Of a DNA stretch of 9,134 nt, positions 1-6,493 are shown in pieces. The stretch comes from Bacillota bacterium. GTDB lineage: Bacteria; Bacillota; Dethiobacteria; Dethiobacterales; Dethiobacteraceae. Each line of letters starts with the position of its first letter. Position 1 is the first letter of the stretch. Below the pieces are notes generated by a model. The model saw nothing but the letters and a program-made list of their open reading frames with translations, did not search any database and was not told the DNA's origin. The stretch is taken from assembly GCA_012841735.1 (NCBI GenBank), contig DUUE01000364.1, positions 1 to 9,134 on the forward strand, given 5' to 3'. The position numbers and the translations under genes are program-made.

Positions 1-384
1 GACATTGCCCTGGCAGTTGATGTTCAGTTTTTTCCGGACCGGCCCGTTAATGATTACCAGCGGCGCCACGCCTTTGGTGGTGCTGGAAGGCCAGACCAGG
101 TTGAATTCAGGTGCGAGGACGGCTTCCATCAGGGCCAGAAGCACAGGCATATACTCCGGCAGGCAGCCGGCCATCACGGCATTAATGGCCAGCGTTTCCA
201 CGGTCAGGGGAACATTGCGCGGCGGCACTTTCCCCAGCACCTCTCCGGCCGGTCTCCCCCCGGCCTCCACCATGGCATCCACCGCTTCCCGGTAAGGGGG
301 AATAACAGGCAGCCCGTCGGTATGCCCTTCATTCATGTAGCGATTGACAAGTTCCACATACTCGGCAATGGTTGCTTTCTGCAT
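1..384 (-). CDS. UGSC-operon partner protein, N-terminal part (unknown function)
   Basis: Partial gene: 128 residues are visible and the frame runs open off the left edge of the window. The ATG at 384 is preceded by a G-rich Shine-Dalgarno (GAGGGGG, inside the end of the upstream gene). I do not recognise a characterised enzyme family. The visible part begins MQKATIAEYVELVNRYMN, then has a conserved-looking GHTDGLPVIPP stretch (about residues 20-30), a VPLTVETLAINAVMAGC segment, and WPSSTTKGVAPLVIINGP. It has no signal peptide or clear membrane segment and is probably soluble. From memory, proteins with a DGLPVVPPT-like N-terminus occur beside UGSC selenoproteins in other genomes, so it may be a dedicated partner; that is recollection, not a search. 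Only 4 nt separate it from the selenoprotein stop, so it is probably translationally coupled to it. Confidence 0.75.
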   Translation of the reverse strand, partial: MQKATIAEYVELVNRYMNEGHTDGLPVIPPYREAVDAMVEAGGRPAGEVLGKVPPRNVPLTVETLAINAVMAGCLPEYMPVLLALMEAVLAPEFNLVWPSSTTKGVAPLVIINGPVRKKLNINCQGNV

Positions 385-388
385 CCTC

Positions 389-925
389 TTACCCCCTCGC
401 TCCGCGGAGCAATTCTACTGCCTGCGCAAAAGCAAGCTCTGCGCGCCCGGCCAGTTCTTCTTCCGTCAGGCTGCCGATTGGGTGGGGGACAATAATAAAG
501 GGGAAATCAGCCATCCCGCGCATCTCCGCAATGGCTTTGCCTGTCCTTTCAAACTGGTCGGTGCAGATAACGGCAGCCGGTACGCCTCTTTTTTCAATTT
601 CAATACCATCGTGCACACTGCACGAACTGCAGGAGCCTCAGTCACCGGTCCCTACCAGGACAAAATCAACACCGGTAACGGCTTCATCCAGTTCAGCAGT
701 CTTGGCCGGGGCGCTCCCGACTTTTTTCCGTACTTTTTGGGCCACTGTGACGCCAAACTGCCGGGCAAATTTTTCGCCCACCATGCTAAGGAGAAGGTCA
801 GAATTTTGCTTGCCGTTGTCCAGAATACTGCAAGTCAAACCGGTAAAATCCGTGATGCGTGCAGCCGGCTTTAACTGTTCGACAGCCGGTTGGCCGCCGG
901 TTGGATCAAAAAATTCAAGCGCCAC
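389..925 (-). CDS. UGSC-motif selenoprotein (in-frame UGA = selenocysteine)
   Basis: A 178-residue protein if the TGA at 638-640 is read as selenocysteine (U96). The frame is identical on both sides of the TGA and the junction reads VGTGD-U-GSCSSCSVHDGIE, the defining U-G-S-C motif of the UGSC selenoprotein family, whose reaction is unknown. The N-terminal half (DPTGG at 7-11, CSILDNGKQN at 32-41) and the C-terminal half (ICTDQF; MADFPFIIVPHP) both read as one continuous alpha/beta fold. Cys99 and Cys102 could form a selenenylsulfide or disulfide with U96. The GTG at 925 is preferred because AGAAAGG ends 9 nt before it; an in-frame TTG at 934 lies directly against that site. A hairpin fitting a bacterial SECIS follows the TGA. 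Fourth gene of the operon, 45 nt after SDR1. Its active-site chemistry is likely thiol/selenol redox, but this is inference. A pseudogene is unlikely given the motif and the hairpin. Confidence 0.9.
609..625 (-). promoter_or_regulatory. Bacterial SECIS-like stem-loop
   Basis: A perfect 7-bp stem (TCGTGCA / TGCACGA) with a GTG loop starts 12 nt after the TGA, so the apical loop begins 20 nt downstream. Bacterial SECIS elements lie just 3' of the UGA inside the coding region, with a small apical loop roughly 16-37 nt away and a G among its first positions; this hairpin meets those criteria. It would recruit SelB-GTP-Sec-tRNA. A competing 5-bp stem (CTGCA/TGCAG) lies closer to the UGA and partly overlaps it. 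Confidence 0.75.
638..640 (-). other. Selenocysteine codon (TGA) in the UGSC motif
   Basis: On the minus strand the codons around the TGA read GAC-TGA-GGC-TCC-TGC, that is D-U-G-S-C. The flanking frames are the same, so no frameshift is needed to join the two halves. Codon 96 counted from the GTG start. Confidence 0.9.
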
Positions 926-970
926 TGCAATCAACCTTTCTTGTGTTATTTCAACCCGCGGGAACCGCAG

Positions 971-1789
971 TTACCGTCTTTTAAAGACCATTTCACTCCT
1001 GCCTTTTTCAAATGCTTCAACGTTGCCGGGGAAAATTAATGAACCTCCGTCCACCGCAATATAGCCCCCGGTAATATGTTCAGCTTCCCTGCTGGCCAGG
1101 AAAGCCACCGCTTCACCAATATCCCTGGGAGTGGCCATGCGGCCAAGCAGTCCGCCTTTCCCCAGGTCTTTATGCTTTTCCGGCGGATAAGCGGCATAGA
1201 GCTTCGGTGTCAGCGTCCCGCCGGGCAGGACACAGTTGACGGTGATTTTGTTTTCTCCTTCTTCCGCCGCCAGGTGGCGGGTAAGGCCCAAAAGACCGGA
1301 CTTGGCGGATGTCACATGGGCACCCGTTACAAAATTGACCCGCAGGCCGCCGACGGAACCAATGCTGATAATCCGCCCGAACTTCTGCTTGCGCATCTGC
1401 GGGACAACGGCCCGGCACATTTTAAAAGTTCCCGTCAGGTCAACTCCCAGTGTGTTCAGCCATTCCTCGTCAGGCATATTTTCAATCAGGCTTCTGCCGC
1501 CGATGCCCACATTGTTGACCAGGATGTCCAGGCGCCCGAAATGCGCCACCGTTTTCTCCACCATGGCCCGGGTATCTTCCGTATTGGTGATATTCCCGAT
1601 GACGGCGATAGCCTCGCCGCCCTTCTCCCTGATCTGTTCCACAGTGGGAGCGGCCAGTTCCTCGCTTAAATCATTAACGGCCACTTTGGCGCCGTAATCG
1701 GCCAGACACAAAGCAATACCCGTCCCGATGCCGCCGCCGCCGGAACCTGTGACCAACGCCACCATGCCGGCCAGTCTGTTCTTCATCAT
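971..1789 (-). CDS. Short-chain dehydrogenase/reductase paralogue with degenerate active site (SDR1)
   Basis: 272 residues, classical SDR length, Rossmann fold, cytosolic. The glycine-rich loop is VTGSGGGGIGTG (residues 13-24), one residue longer than TGxxxGxG. Asp40 at the end of strand 2 would favour NAD(H). The catalytic tetrad is broken: Ser145 and Lys163 remain, but the Tyr of YxxxK is Val159 (GAHVTSAK) and the structural Asn is Asp117 (VDLTGTF). The usual Asp after strand 3 is Asn66 (IGNITN). Overall it strongly resembles SDR2 (shared VAVNDL-EE, HFGR-DILVNN, LLGLTRHL, ITxN). It is therefore probably a non-catalytic subunit or an enzyme with altered chemistry. Start: tandem ATGs at 1789 and 1786 follow GAAGGCAGGTGG; a longer open frame upstream overlaps SDR2 and was not used. 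It lies 13 nt after SDR2. Confidence 0.88.
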   Translation of the reverse strand: MMKNRLAGMVALVTGSGGGGIGTGIALCLADYGAKVAVNDLSEELAAPTVEQIREKGGEAIAVIGNITNTEDTRAMVEKTVAHFGRLDILVNNVGIGGRSLIENMPDEEWLNTLGVDLTGTFKMCRAVVPQMRKQKFGRIISIGSVGGLRVNFVTGAHVTSAKSGLLGLTRHLAAEEGENKITVNCVLPGGTLTPKLYAAYPPEKHKDLGKGGLLGRMATPRDIGEAVAFLASREAEHITGGYIAVDGGSLIFPGNVEAFEKGRSEMVFKRR

Positions 1790-1802
1790 ACCACCTGCCT
1801 TC

Positions 1803-2639
1803 CTATTTTTTGTACGCAGCCCACATGGCATTGCGCCGTTCGGGTCCGCCTGCCAGGCAGTGCAGGCCGCCGTCAATGGGAATAGCCGTGCCTGTAATCT
1901 GCCCGGCCGCAGGGCTGGCAAGGAAAACGGCAAGCATGCCCACTTCTTCCGGGTCTGCACCCCGCTTGGTGGGGGCGGACGCACCCATGCGCCTGATGCC
2001 TTCCTCATCCAGGCGTTCAACGACGCGCGGATTTAAAACAAAGGCCGGCAAAATGGCATTGGACGTAATCCCGTAACGTGCCGCTTCCACCGTCAGATGC
2101 CGTGTCAGCCCCAGAAGCGCTTCCTTCATGGCAGTATACTGGGCGGCGCCGTTCATGCTGACACGTATGGCCGCCAGGGAGGAAATGTTGATAATCCTGC
2201 CATAACCTTGTTGGCGCATGTGCGGTATTACCGCCCGGGACAGGAAGAAGGGGCCGTTCAGATTTGTCGCCATGGAAGCTTCCCAGTCTTCATCGGTCAG
2301 GTCGACAAGATACTTTCTCGGGCCCGGGTTAAAAGCATTGTTTACCAAAATATCAATCCGGCCGAAATGGTCCACCACTTGCTCAATCATGGCGTTGACA
2401 CGGGCCGAATCTCCCACATCGCCGGGTACGGCCAGCGCTTTGACACCCATTTCTTCAAGTTGTCTGACCGTGGCCAGGGCAGCCTCCTCTGTCAGGTCGT
2501 TGACAGCAACACTTGCTCCTGCTCTGCCCAGGCAGCGGCAAATTGCCGCACCCATACCGCCTTTGGGCCCGTTCCCGCCTCCCGAGACAAAGGCCACCAT
2601 TCCGTCCAGGCGGAAAGTCAGCTTGCTGTTCAGTTCCAA
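1803..2639 (-). CDS. Short-chain dehydrogenase/reductase, active-site intact (SDR2)
   Basis: 278 residues; NAD(P)-dependent oxidation or reduction of a hydroxy/keto group on an unknown substrate. The catalytic tetrad is complete by position: Asn126 (TNLNGPFF), Ser154 (NISSLAA), Tyr168 and Lys172 (QYTAMK). Asp48 after strand 2 suggests NAD(H). The nucleotide loop is unusual, SGGGNGPKGGMG (residues 19-30), about four residues longer than the usual TGxxxGIG. NNAG is NNAF. The start is TTG at 2639, chosen because GAGGGAGGG lies just upstream; the internal ATG at codon 14 would remove the first Rossmann strand. It is 44 nt after SDR3 and 13 nt before SDR1, its closest relative in the window, consistent with tandem duplication and possible hetero-oligomer formation. 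Confidence 0.9.
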   Translation of the reverse strand: MELNSKLTFRLDGMVAFVSGGGNGPKGGMGAAICRCLGRAGASVAVNDLTEEAALATVRQLEEMGVKALAVPGDVGDSARVNAMIEQVVDHFGRIDILVNNAFNPGPRKYLVDLTDEDWEASMATNLNGPFFLSRAVIPHMRQQGYGRIINISSLAAIRVSMNGAAQYTAMKEALLGLTRHLTVEAARYGITSNAILPAFVLNPRVVERLDEEGIRRMGASAPTKRGADPEEVGMLAVFLASPAAGQITGTAIPIDGGLHCLAGGPERRNAMWAAYKK

Positions 2640-2683
2640 TCCCTCCCTCTCTTTTTATCGTTTCCGTCAATAATAACTATCGG

Positions 2684-3445
2684 TTATCTTCTTGATCCAT
2701 GGACCTCAATATTAATGCCGTTGAGATTCTTCACATCCGCCGACGCCAAAAAGAGGATAATGCGGGCAATTTCTTCCGGTGTGGACAGCTTGCTTACATC
2801 GAACGTACGCTGGGCGCCTTCCCGCTTATGCCTTTCCATCACAGCCTGCAGGCGCTCAGTATATACGCCGCCCGGGCTGATACTGTTCACCTGGATACCA
2901 TGGGGAGCCATTTCCTGCGCCAGTGCCTTGGTAAAACCGATGAGGCCGGCCTTGGCCGCCGAATAATCCACCGCATTCGGGGCCCCGCTTACTCCCGCCA
3001 TGGAAGACATGTTGATGATCTTGCCGCTGCCCCGTTCCAGCATGTGGTTGATAACCGCCCTGGTGCAGTTCCGGGCGCCGTTTAAATTGACATCAAGAAT
3101 ACGGTCCCATTCTTCCCTGGTTGATTCGGCAAAGGGACCCAGCCGCTCCCGGATAAAACGCCCCTGGGATCCGCCCGCCACATTCACCAGGATGTCCACC
3201 CGTCCGAACTGCTCCAGGGCGGCTTGTACCATTTTTTGTGCGTCTTCTTCCTTGGTCATGTCCGCCTGCACCGTGGCCGCCCTGCCACCGTTCCCGCGGA
3301 TCTCTTCCTCCACCTTCCGGGCTCCTTCCGGGTCAATGTCAGCCAGCATCACGGCGGCGCCTTCACTTGCCAGCAGCCTGGCGGCCGCCTTGCCAATTCC
3401 GCTGCCGGAACCGACAATAATAGCTACTTTACCTTCCAACAGCAC
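2684..3445 (-). CDS. Short-chain dehydrogenase/reductase (SDR3), first gene of the SDR-UGSC operon
   Basis: 253 residues with a classical SDR layout: VGSGSGIG nucleotide loop (residues 11-18, Val replacing the usual Thr), Asp36 after strand 2 for NAD(H), Asp62 after strand 3, NVAG (88-91) in place of NNAG, and a full tetrad Asn120, Ser148, Tyr161, Lys165 (DYSAAK). It ends with a normal SDR C-terminal region (SPGGVYTERL; FLASADVKNLNGINIEVHG). Its similarity resembles FabG-like dehydrogenases, but the substrate is unknown; FabG itself is less likely given the catabolic-looking SDR cluster. Start: GTG at 3445 sits 8 nt after AGGAAAGGGG; GTG at 3454 is also in frame but touches that site. Probably transcribed from the candidate promoter at 3527-3555. 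Confidence 0.9.
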   Translation of the reverse strand: MLLEGKVAIIVGSGSGIGKAAARLLASEGAAVMLADIDPEGARKVEEEIRGNGGRAATVQADMTKEEDAQKMVQAALEQFGRVDILVNVAGGSQGRFIRERLGPFAESTREEWDRILDVNLNGARNCTRAVINHMLERGSGKIINMSSMAGVSGAPNAVDYSAAKAGLIGFTKALAQEMAPHGIQVNSISPGGVYTERLQAVMERHKREGAQRTFDVSKLSTPEEIARIILFLASADVKNLNGINIEVHGSRR

Positions 3446-3526
3446 AATATACACCCCTTTCCTGTTCCTTACAAAACTGCTCCTTACTTACGTTTTATCA
3501 AATTTAGACCGGTGCTACAATTGTTC

Positions 3527-3555
3527 TTTATAATACTACATATAGAAAAAAGCAA
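3527..3555 (-). promoter_or_regulatory. Candidate sigma-A promoter of the SDR-UGSC operon
   Basis: On the minus strand TTGCTT (3555-3550) and TATAAA (3532-3527) are separated by 17 nt, about 80 nt upstream of the SDR3 start. The -35 matches only 3 of 6 consensus bases, the -10 matches 5 of 6. The -35 overlaps the T-run after the preceding operon. Confidence 0.4.
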
Positions 3556-3581
3556 ACCAGCCCAGCCGCCAGGCCGCTTTT
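3548..3581 (-). terminator. Weak candidate terminator after the ECF operon
   Basis: Just after the stop of the DUF4097-like gene, AAAAGC and GCTTTT could pair around a GC-rich interior containing a small GGCC/GGCT stem, followed by a run of Ts on the minus strand. The interior pairing is imperfect, so partial read-through into the SDR operon is possible. Confidence 0.35.
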
Positions 3582-4513
3582 CAGAGTTCATTTACATTGA
3601 TTTCCCCGTGCTCAAGCATGACTGTTAAAATGTTTTTGCCCGTTCCCCAGTGCACTGTGCCTTGATAACTTATGTCCTGACCGGCACGGGTATTTTTTCT
3701 TTCCTCGGTCTGCCAGTCCGCACTGCCGCCCAGCTGGTGCAAATTACCGACATGAGCGATAATGGTTAAATCGGCCGCTGCGTCGACTGTGATGTCAATC
3801 CGTCCGCTGCCTTTAATCAGCCAGTTTTGCCCCACTGCCCGGCTGTCAAGATCAAGATCGATGTAATTGCCGCAACTGGTTATTTCCACGGCCGTGTGAG
3901 CAGGCAAGAGCAGTGTATGACTGATTTCCCTGATATGCGGGGCGAAACTTCCCGGGTATGCGGCTGCAGGATACCTGACAAATAAAGTGTCACCTTCACG
4001 CTGCATCACTACCCGGTTCTGCGCCAGCAAAGCCGCGGCTTCCTCCCTGTCTGCAGCAGTGACGACAGCCTGCCCGAAACTGGTCACTTCCAGAGTGCTG
4101 CTCCTTTTGATTTCCAGGCTGCCCCGGGGCGCTGACACCACAATGTTTTTGATGCCCCCGTCGGCCGCCGTTTTGTATGGCGGCACATCCACGGCCATGT
4201 TGCTGCTGGCCGCGGCCCGGCAAATTTTATCAAGCATGCCGGTGGCGGTAAGACCGTAGAGACCGATACTGCAGAAGATCATGACGGCGATAAAAAAGAT
4301 GCTGAAGAAATCGTATTTTATTGTTGGTTCCGGCTCTTTCGCCGTATAAAGATAGACGAGTATTTCTCCGCCTATCAGCACAAGCAAAAGCGGCCACCAG
4401 GCAAGCAGTGCGCTGAGAATGGCTGCCTGCCTGAACCGGGCGACAAGCAGTACAATGCCCAGCACAATTAACAAAATCCCCAGGGACAGTGTCCCTACTC
4501 TCCATCTGCGCAT
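3581..4513 (-). CDS. Membrane protein: DUF5668-like N-terminus plus DUF4097-like beta domain
   Basis: 310 residues. Three hydrophobic segments at about 7-25, 32-56 and 69-89, with WWPLLLVLIGGEILVY in the second, typical of DUF5668/LiaI-LiaF-like membrane regions. From about residue 120 it becomes beta-rich and repetitive (IKNIVVSAPRGSLEIKRS; AVEITSCGNYIDLDL; LIKGSGRIDITVDAAADL), as in the DUF4097 putative adhesin fold, presumably outside the membrane. The ATG at 4513 has GGGGAGGTGA seven nt upstream and overlaps the preceding gene by 19 nt. As last gene of an ECF sigma/anti-sigma operon it is probably an envelope-stress effector or sensor; that role is inferred from context and from the Lia-like architecture. 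Confidence 0.8.
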   Translation of the reverse strand: MRRWRVGTLSLGILLIVLGIVLLVARFRQAAILSALLAWWPLLLVLIGGEILVYLYTAKEPEPTIKYDFFSIFFIAVMIFCSIGLYGLTATGMLDKICRAAASSNMAVDVPPYKTAADGGIKNIVVSAPRGSLEIKRSSTLEVTSFGQAVVTAADREEAAALLAQNRVVMQREGDTLFVRYPAAAYPGSFAPHIREISHTLLLPAHTAVEITSCGNYIDLDLDSRAVGQNWLIKGSGRIDITVDAAADLTIIAHVGNLHQLGGSADWQTEERKNTRAGQDISYQGTVHWGTGKNILTVMLEHGEINVNEL

Positions 4514-5301
4514 TTGTCCGTCACCTCCCCGTTCCTGTGGGAACCGGGGCCTGTAAGGATCCTGATTCCCCCTGCAATCAGGAGTAAAGCAACAATCCCT
4601 GTCTGCAGGTAATTTCTTATTTCATACGGTATCAGCGGGGAAATAATCCTGTCGAAGATCAGCAGCAGCCCCAGGCCGACAAGTACATACCCCAGGAGTT
4701 TGGAGCTGCTCCAGCTCTTTTTGTTTTGCAGCCACAAAGCAAACAGTGAAAAGGCGGCCTCCTCTCCCGGCTGCTGCGCCACTTTGTGCAGGGCATCAAA
4801 CATGCTGTAAAACCAGATTACCGGGATCACGAACATAAAAAACCCGATGCGCAGCCAGTCTATCAGAAACAGGCAGAAGAAAAACACTGTCATCAGTTCC
4901 AGTCCCAGCTTCTGATAACCCAAATACATATGCCCGGCTCCCGGAACAATGGAGAGGATGCAGGTCAGTATTTTCCTGTTTTGCACATCCATTTTAATAC
5001 CGTCAGGATTTCCGCCCTGTTCCGGGTGATAGCCGGCCGGTTCCTGCTCCCGGCCGCTGTTGATCCTTTCCGCCAGAGTCATGCTGTCTACCAGGGCGAC
5101 AAACCACAGGACCGGCAGGCCCAAAAGCACAACAAAAAGCTCGGCACCATAAAGGATGGCGGAAAGCCCCACCGTCACAATAACAAGTGCCGCCGCAGCC
5201 CCCAGGAAGATATATCCCCTGTGGAAAAAGCCCAGGTAAAGATGGCTTAACCCCGGTATAAACGAGAGGATAAAGACGGTAAATTTGCTTTTTCTTTTCA
5301 C
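4495..5301 (-). CDS. Polytopic membrane protein with two TM2-like repeats
   Basis: 268 residues. It contains an internal duplication: FILSFIPGLSHLYLGFFHRG (10-29) matches CILSIVPGAGHMYLGYQKLG (114-133), and PVLWFVALVDSM (63-74) matches PVIWFYSMFDAL (160-171). Each unit is a TM2-like hairpin with the PGxxHxYLG signature. Two more hydrophobic segments follow (about LLGYVLVGLGLLLIF and IVALLLIAGGIRIL). A hydrophilic linker (about 80-108) separates the two units. The GTG start at 5301 has GAGGAGGTAA upstream and overlaps the anti-sigma stop (GTGA). Function is unknown; its place in the operon points to an envelope role under ECF control. Confidence 0.85.
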   Translation of the reverse strand: MKRKSKFTVFILSFIPGLSHLYLGFFHRGYIFLGAAAALVIVTVGLSAILYGAELFVVLLGLPVLWFVALVDSMTLAERINSGREQEPAGYHPEQGGNPDGIKMDVQNRKILTCILSIVPGAGHMYLGYQKLGLELMTVFFFCLFLIDWLRIGFFMFVIPVIWFYSMFDALHKVAQQPGEEAAFSLFALWLQNKKSWSSSKLLGYVLVGLGLLLIFDRIISPLIPYEIRNYLQTGIVALLLIAGGIRILTGPGSHRNGEVTDKCADGE

Positions 5302-5768
5302 TCTCTTACCTCCTCATCTGGTGTTATTGCCTCCAGCAGGTGCAAAGTGTTATCCAGCAACCTATCCGACCAGCCGAAGCGGGAAACACCGGGTTGGCGT
5401 GTTGCGGCAAAAGCCGGCCGGCCTGTTTTCAGCTCCGGTATGGCTTCTGCCAGGTAACCGAAGATGCCGGCAGAGGTAAAGCAAAGTGTCAGGCAGGCCG
5501 CAACTGCATAGTAAAAAAGCATGCGTTTTTTTGTCCTTTCTGTTTTCTTTTTCCTGGCATAAGTATCTATTTTTTGCATTACCTGTGCGGTAAACTGCGG
5601 GCTGAGCTCACCGCCGGCCCGGTGTTCATGCGCCGGGGAAATAAAAGACAAATACATTTTTAGGCAGGCATCACAGACCAGCAGGTGTTCTTCCATTTTT
5701 TTGTCTTCCTTTGCTGCTGTCCGCCCCCCTGCAAAAGATTCCCATTCCTGCCGGGTGTAATGTGTCAT
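5298..5768 (-). CDS. Zinc-binding membrane anti-sigma factor
   Basis: 156 residues. The N-terminal cytoplasmic domain holds the ZAS motif HxxxCxxC (His28, Cys32, Cys35 in EEHLLVCDACLKMYL), which binds zinc and clamps the ECF sigma factor. A basic stretch (KKKTERTKKR, 73-82) precedes a single membrane segment at about 83-107, and about 50 residues lie outside. The ATG at 5768 overlaps the sigma stop (ATGA) and has AGGAGG upstream. The open frame continues further upstream inside the sigma gene but that extension is not needed. It presumably inhibits the adjacent sigma factor and releases it on an envelope or redox signal. Confidence 0.9.
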   Translation of the reverse strand: MTHYTRQEWESFAGGRTAAKEDKKMEEHLLVCDACLKMYLSFISPAHEHRAGGELSPQFTAQVMQKIDTYARKKKTERTKKRMLFYYAVAACLTLCFTSAGIFGYLAEAIPELKTGRPAFAATRQPGVSRFGWSDRLLDNTLHLLEAITPDEEVRE

Positions 5769-6316
5769 CCCTGCTCCTCCTTCCACCATGCCTGTAATTT
5801 TTTCCGTGCCCGGTAGAGCCTTGTTTCCACGGTTTTTACCGCTACGCCCTCTTCTCCGGCTATCTCCTGATAGCTTTTCCCGGCAAAATAATATTGACTG
5901 ATTACTCTTTGATAACTTGCCGGCAGCCTGCGGCACAGATCCTTTACTTTCTCCGCCTCCTCCTGCCGGATGAGCTTCTCTTCGATGCCGCCGTGTCCGC
6001 CCTGTAGCTTCAGGCGTTCCCTGTCCGCCAGCCGGCGCTCCCGTTCCTGTATTCTCTGCTGTTTTCGCTTCCAGTCAATGGCCTTGCGGGCGGCAATTCT
6101 GCCCAGCCACGTCCTGAAGCCTTCAAACCGGTAACGGGGCAAAGAGATGTACATTTGCAGGAAGACCTCCTGGGCTAGATTTTCCGCAGTAAAACTGTCG
6201 CCTGTAAGATTAAGTATGATGGCAAAAACGTAGGCCTGATATTTTTGCACCAATTTCTCACAGGCAGTTTTGTCTCCGGAAACTGCACGCTTCACGAGCA
6301 AATCGTCGGAGTTCAT
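5765..6316 (-). CDS. ECF-family RNA polymerase sigma factor
   Basis: 183 residues, the usual ECF length. Region 2 spans roughly residues 10-85, with ENLAQEVFLQMYISLPRYR and the -10 recognition segment FRTWLGRIAARKAIDWKRKQ. Region 4 is at about 125-178 (LPASYQRVISQYYFAGKSYQ, then a helix-turn-helix ending KTVETRLYRARKKL). A charged linker rich in Arg/Glu joins them. The ATG at 6316 has a GGGGGGAAG ribosome site. First gene of a four-gene overlapping operon with its anti-sigma factor directly downstream, the standard arrangement. Likely autoregulated from the promoter-like sequence at 6352-6378. The exact ECF group was not determined. Confidence 0.93.
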   Translation of the reverse strand: MNSDDLLVKRAVSGDKTACEKLVQKYQAYVFAIILNLTGDSFTAENLAQEVFLQMYISLPRYRFEGFRTWLGRIAARKAIDWKRKQQRIQERERRLADRERLKLQGGHGGIEEKLIRQEEAEKVKDLCRRLPASYQRVISQYYFAGKSYQEIAGEEGVAVKTVETRLYRARKKLQAWWKEEQG

Positions 6317-6351
6317 CTCTTCCCCCCTTTTCCGGCCCTTCCTTTTATATA

Positions 6352-6378
6352 GACGCGGGAGAAAAACTTATCCCTTCA
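6352..6378 (-). promoter_or_regulatory. Candidate ECF-type autoregulated promoter of the sigma operon
   Basis: On the minus strand TGAAGG (6378-6373) is followed after 17 nt by CGTC (6355-6352) and then TATAT. This resembles ECF promoters of Firmicutes (TGAAAC, 16-17 nt, CGTC). It lies about 36 nt before the sigma start codon. Confidence 0.45.
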
Positions 6379-6384
6379 CTTTTC

Positions 6385-6398
6385 CCAAAATATTTTGG
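6385..6398. repeat. Perfect 14-bp palindrome CCAAAATATTTTGG
   Basis: A perfect inverted repeat in the divergent intergenic region, 7 nt upstream of the candidate ECF -35 element. Its position suits an operator, but no regulator is identified. Confidence 0.5.
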
Positions 6399-6463
6399 CC
6401 TGCACTTTGTGTGCCGCATTGTTGTTTTCTATGTGCTTCTCCACCCTTATTGATATTCCCTAT

Positions 6464-6493
6464 TTGGTGCGTGAAATAATGTACAGGTATAAT
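6464..6493 (+). promoter_or_regulatory. Candidate sigma-A promoter of the selenium supply operon
   Basis: A consensus TATAAT at 6488-6493 preceded by TTGGTG at 6464-6469 (18-nt spacer, 3 of 6 matches). The leader is about 35 nt and contains AGGGAGGG at 6520-6527 before the ATG at 6535. Confidence 0.6.

Noticed and set aside
389..934. Selenoprotein gene read as a nonsense-mutated pseudogene or two separate genes
   Set aside because: The stop is TGA, falls exactly in a UGSC motif, the frame is continuous on both sides, and a SECIS-like hairpin follows.
344..1064. Long plus-strand open frames across the selenoprotein and SDR1 genes
   Set aside because: They are antisense to genes with clear family motifs and show no recognisable domains.
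971..2020. Longer start for SDR1 giving 349 residues
   Set aside because: The extra N-terminus lies inside SDR2 in another frame and lacks SDR character; tandem ATGs with a ribosome site at 1786-1789 fit the family.
2097..2966. 289-codon plus-strand open frame across SDR2/SDR3
   Set aside because: Antisense to two well-supported SDRs; low-complexity composition and no domain.
5298..5936. Extended anti-sigma start at 5936
   Set aside because: The extension overlaps the sigma gene; the ATGA overlap at 5765-5768 with AGGAGG upstream is the standard arrangement.
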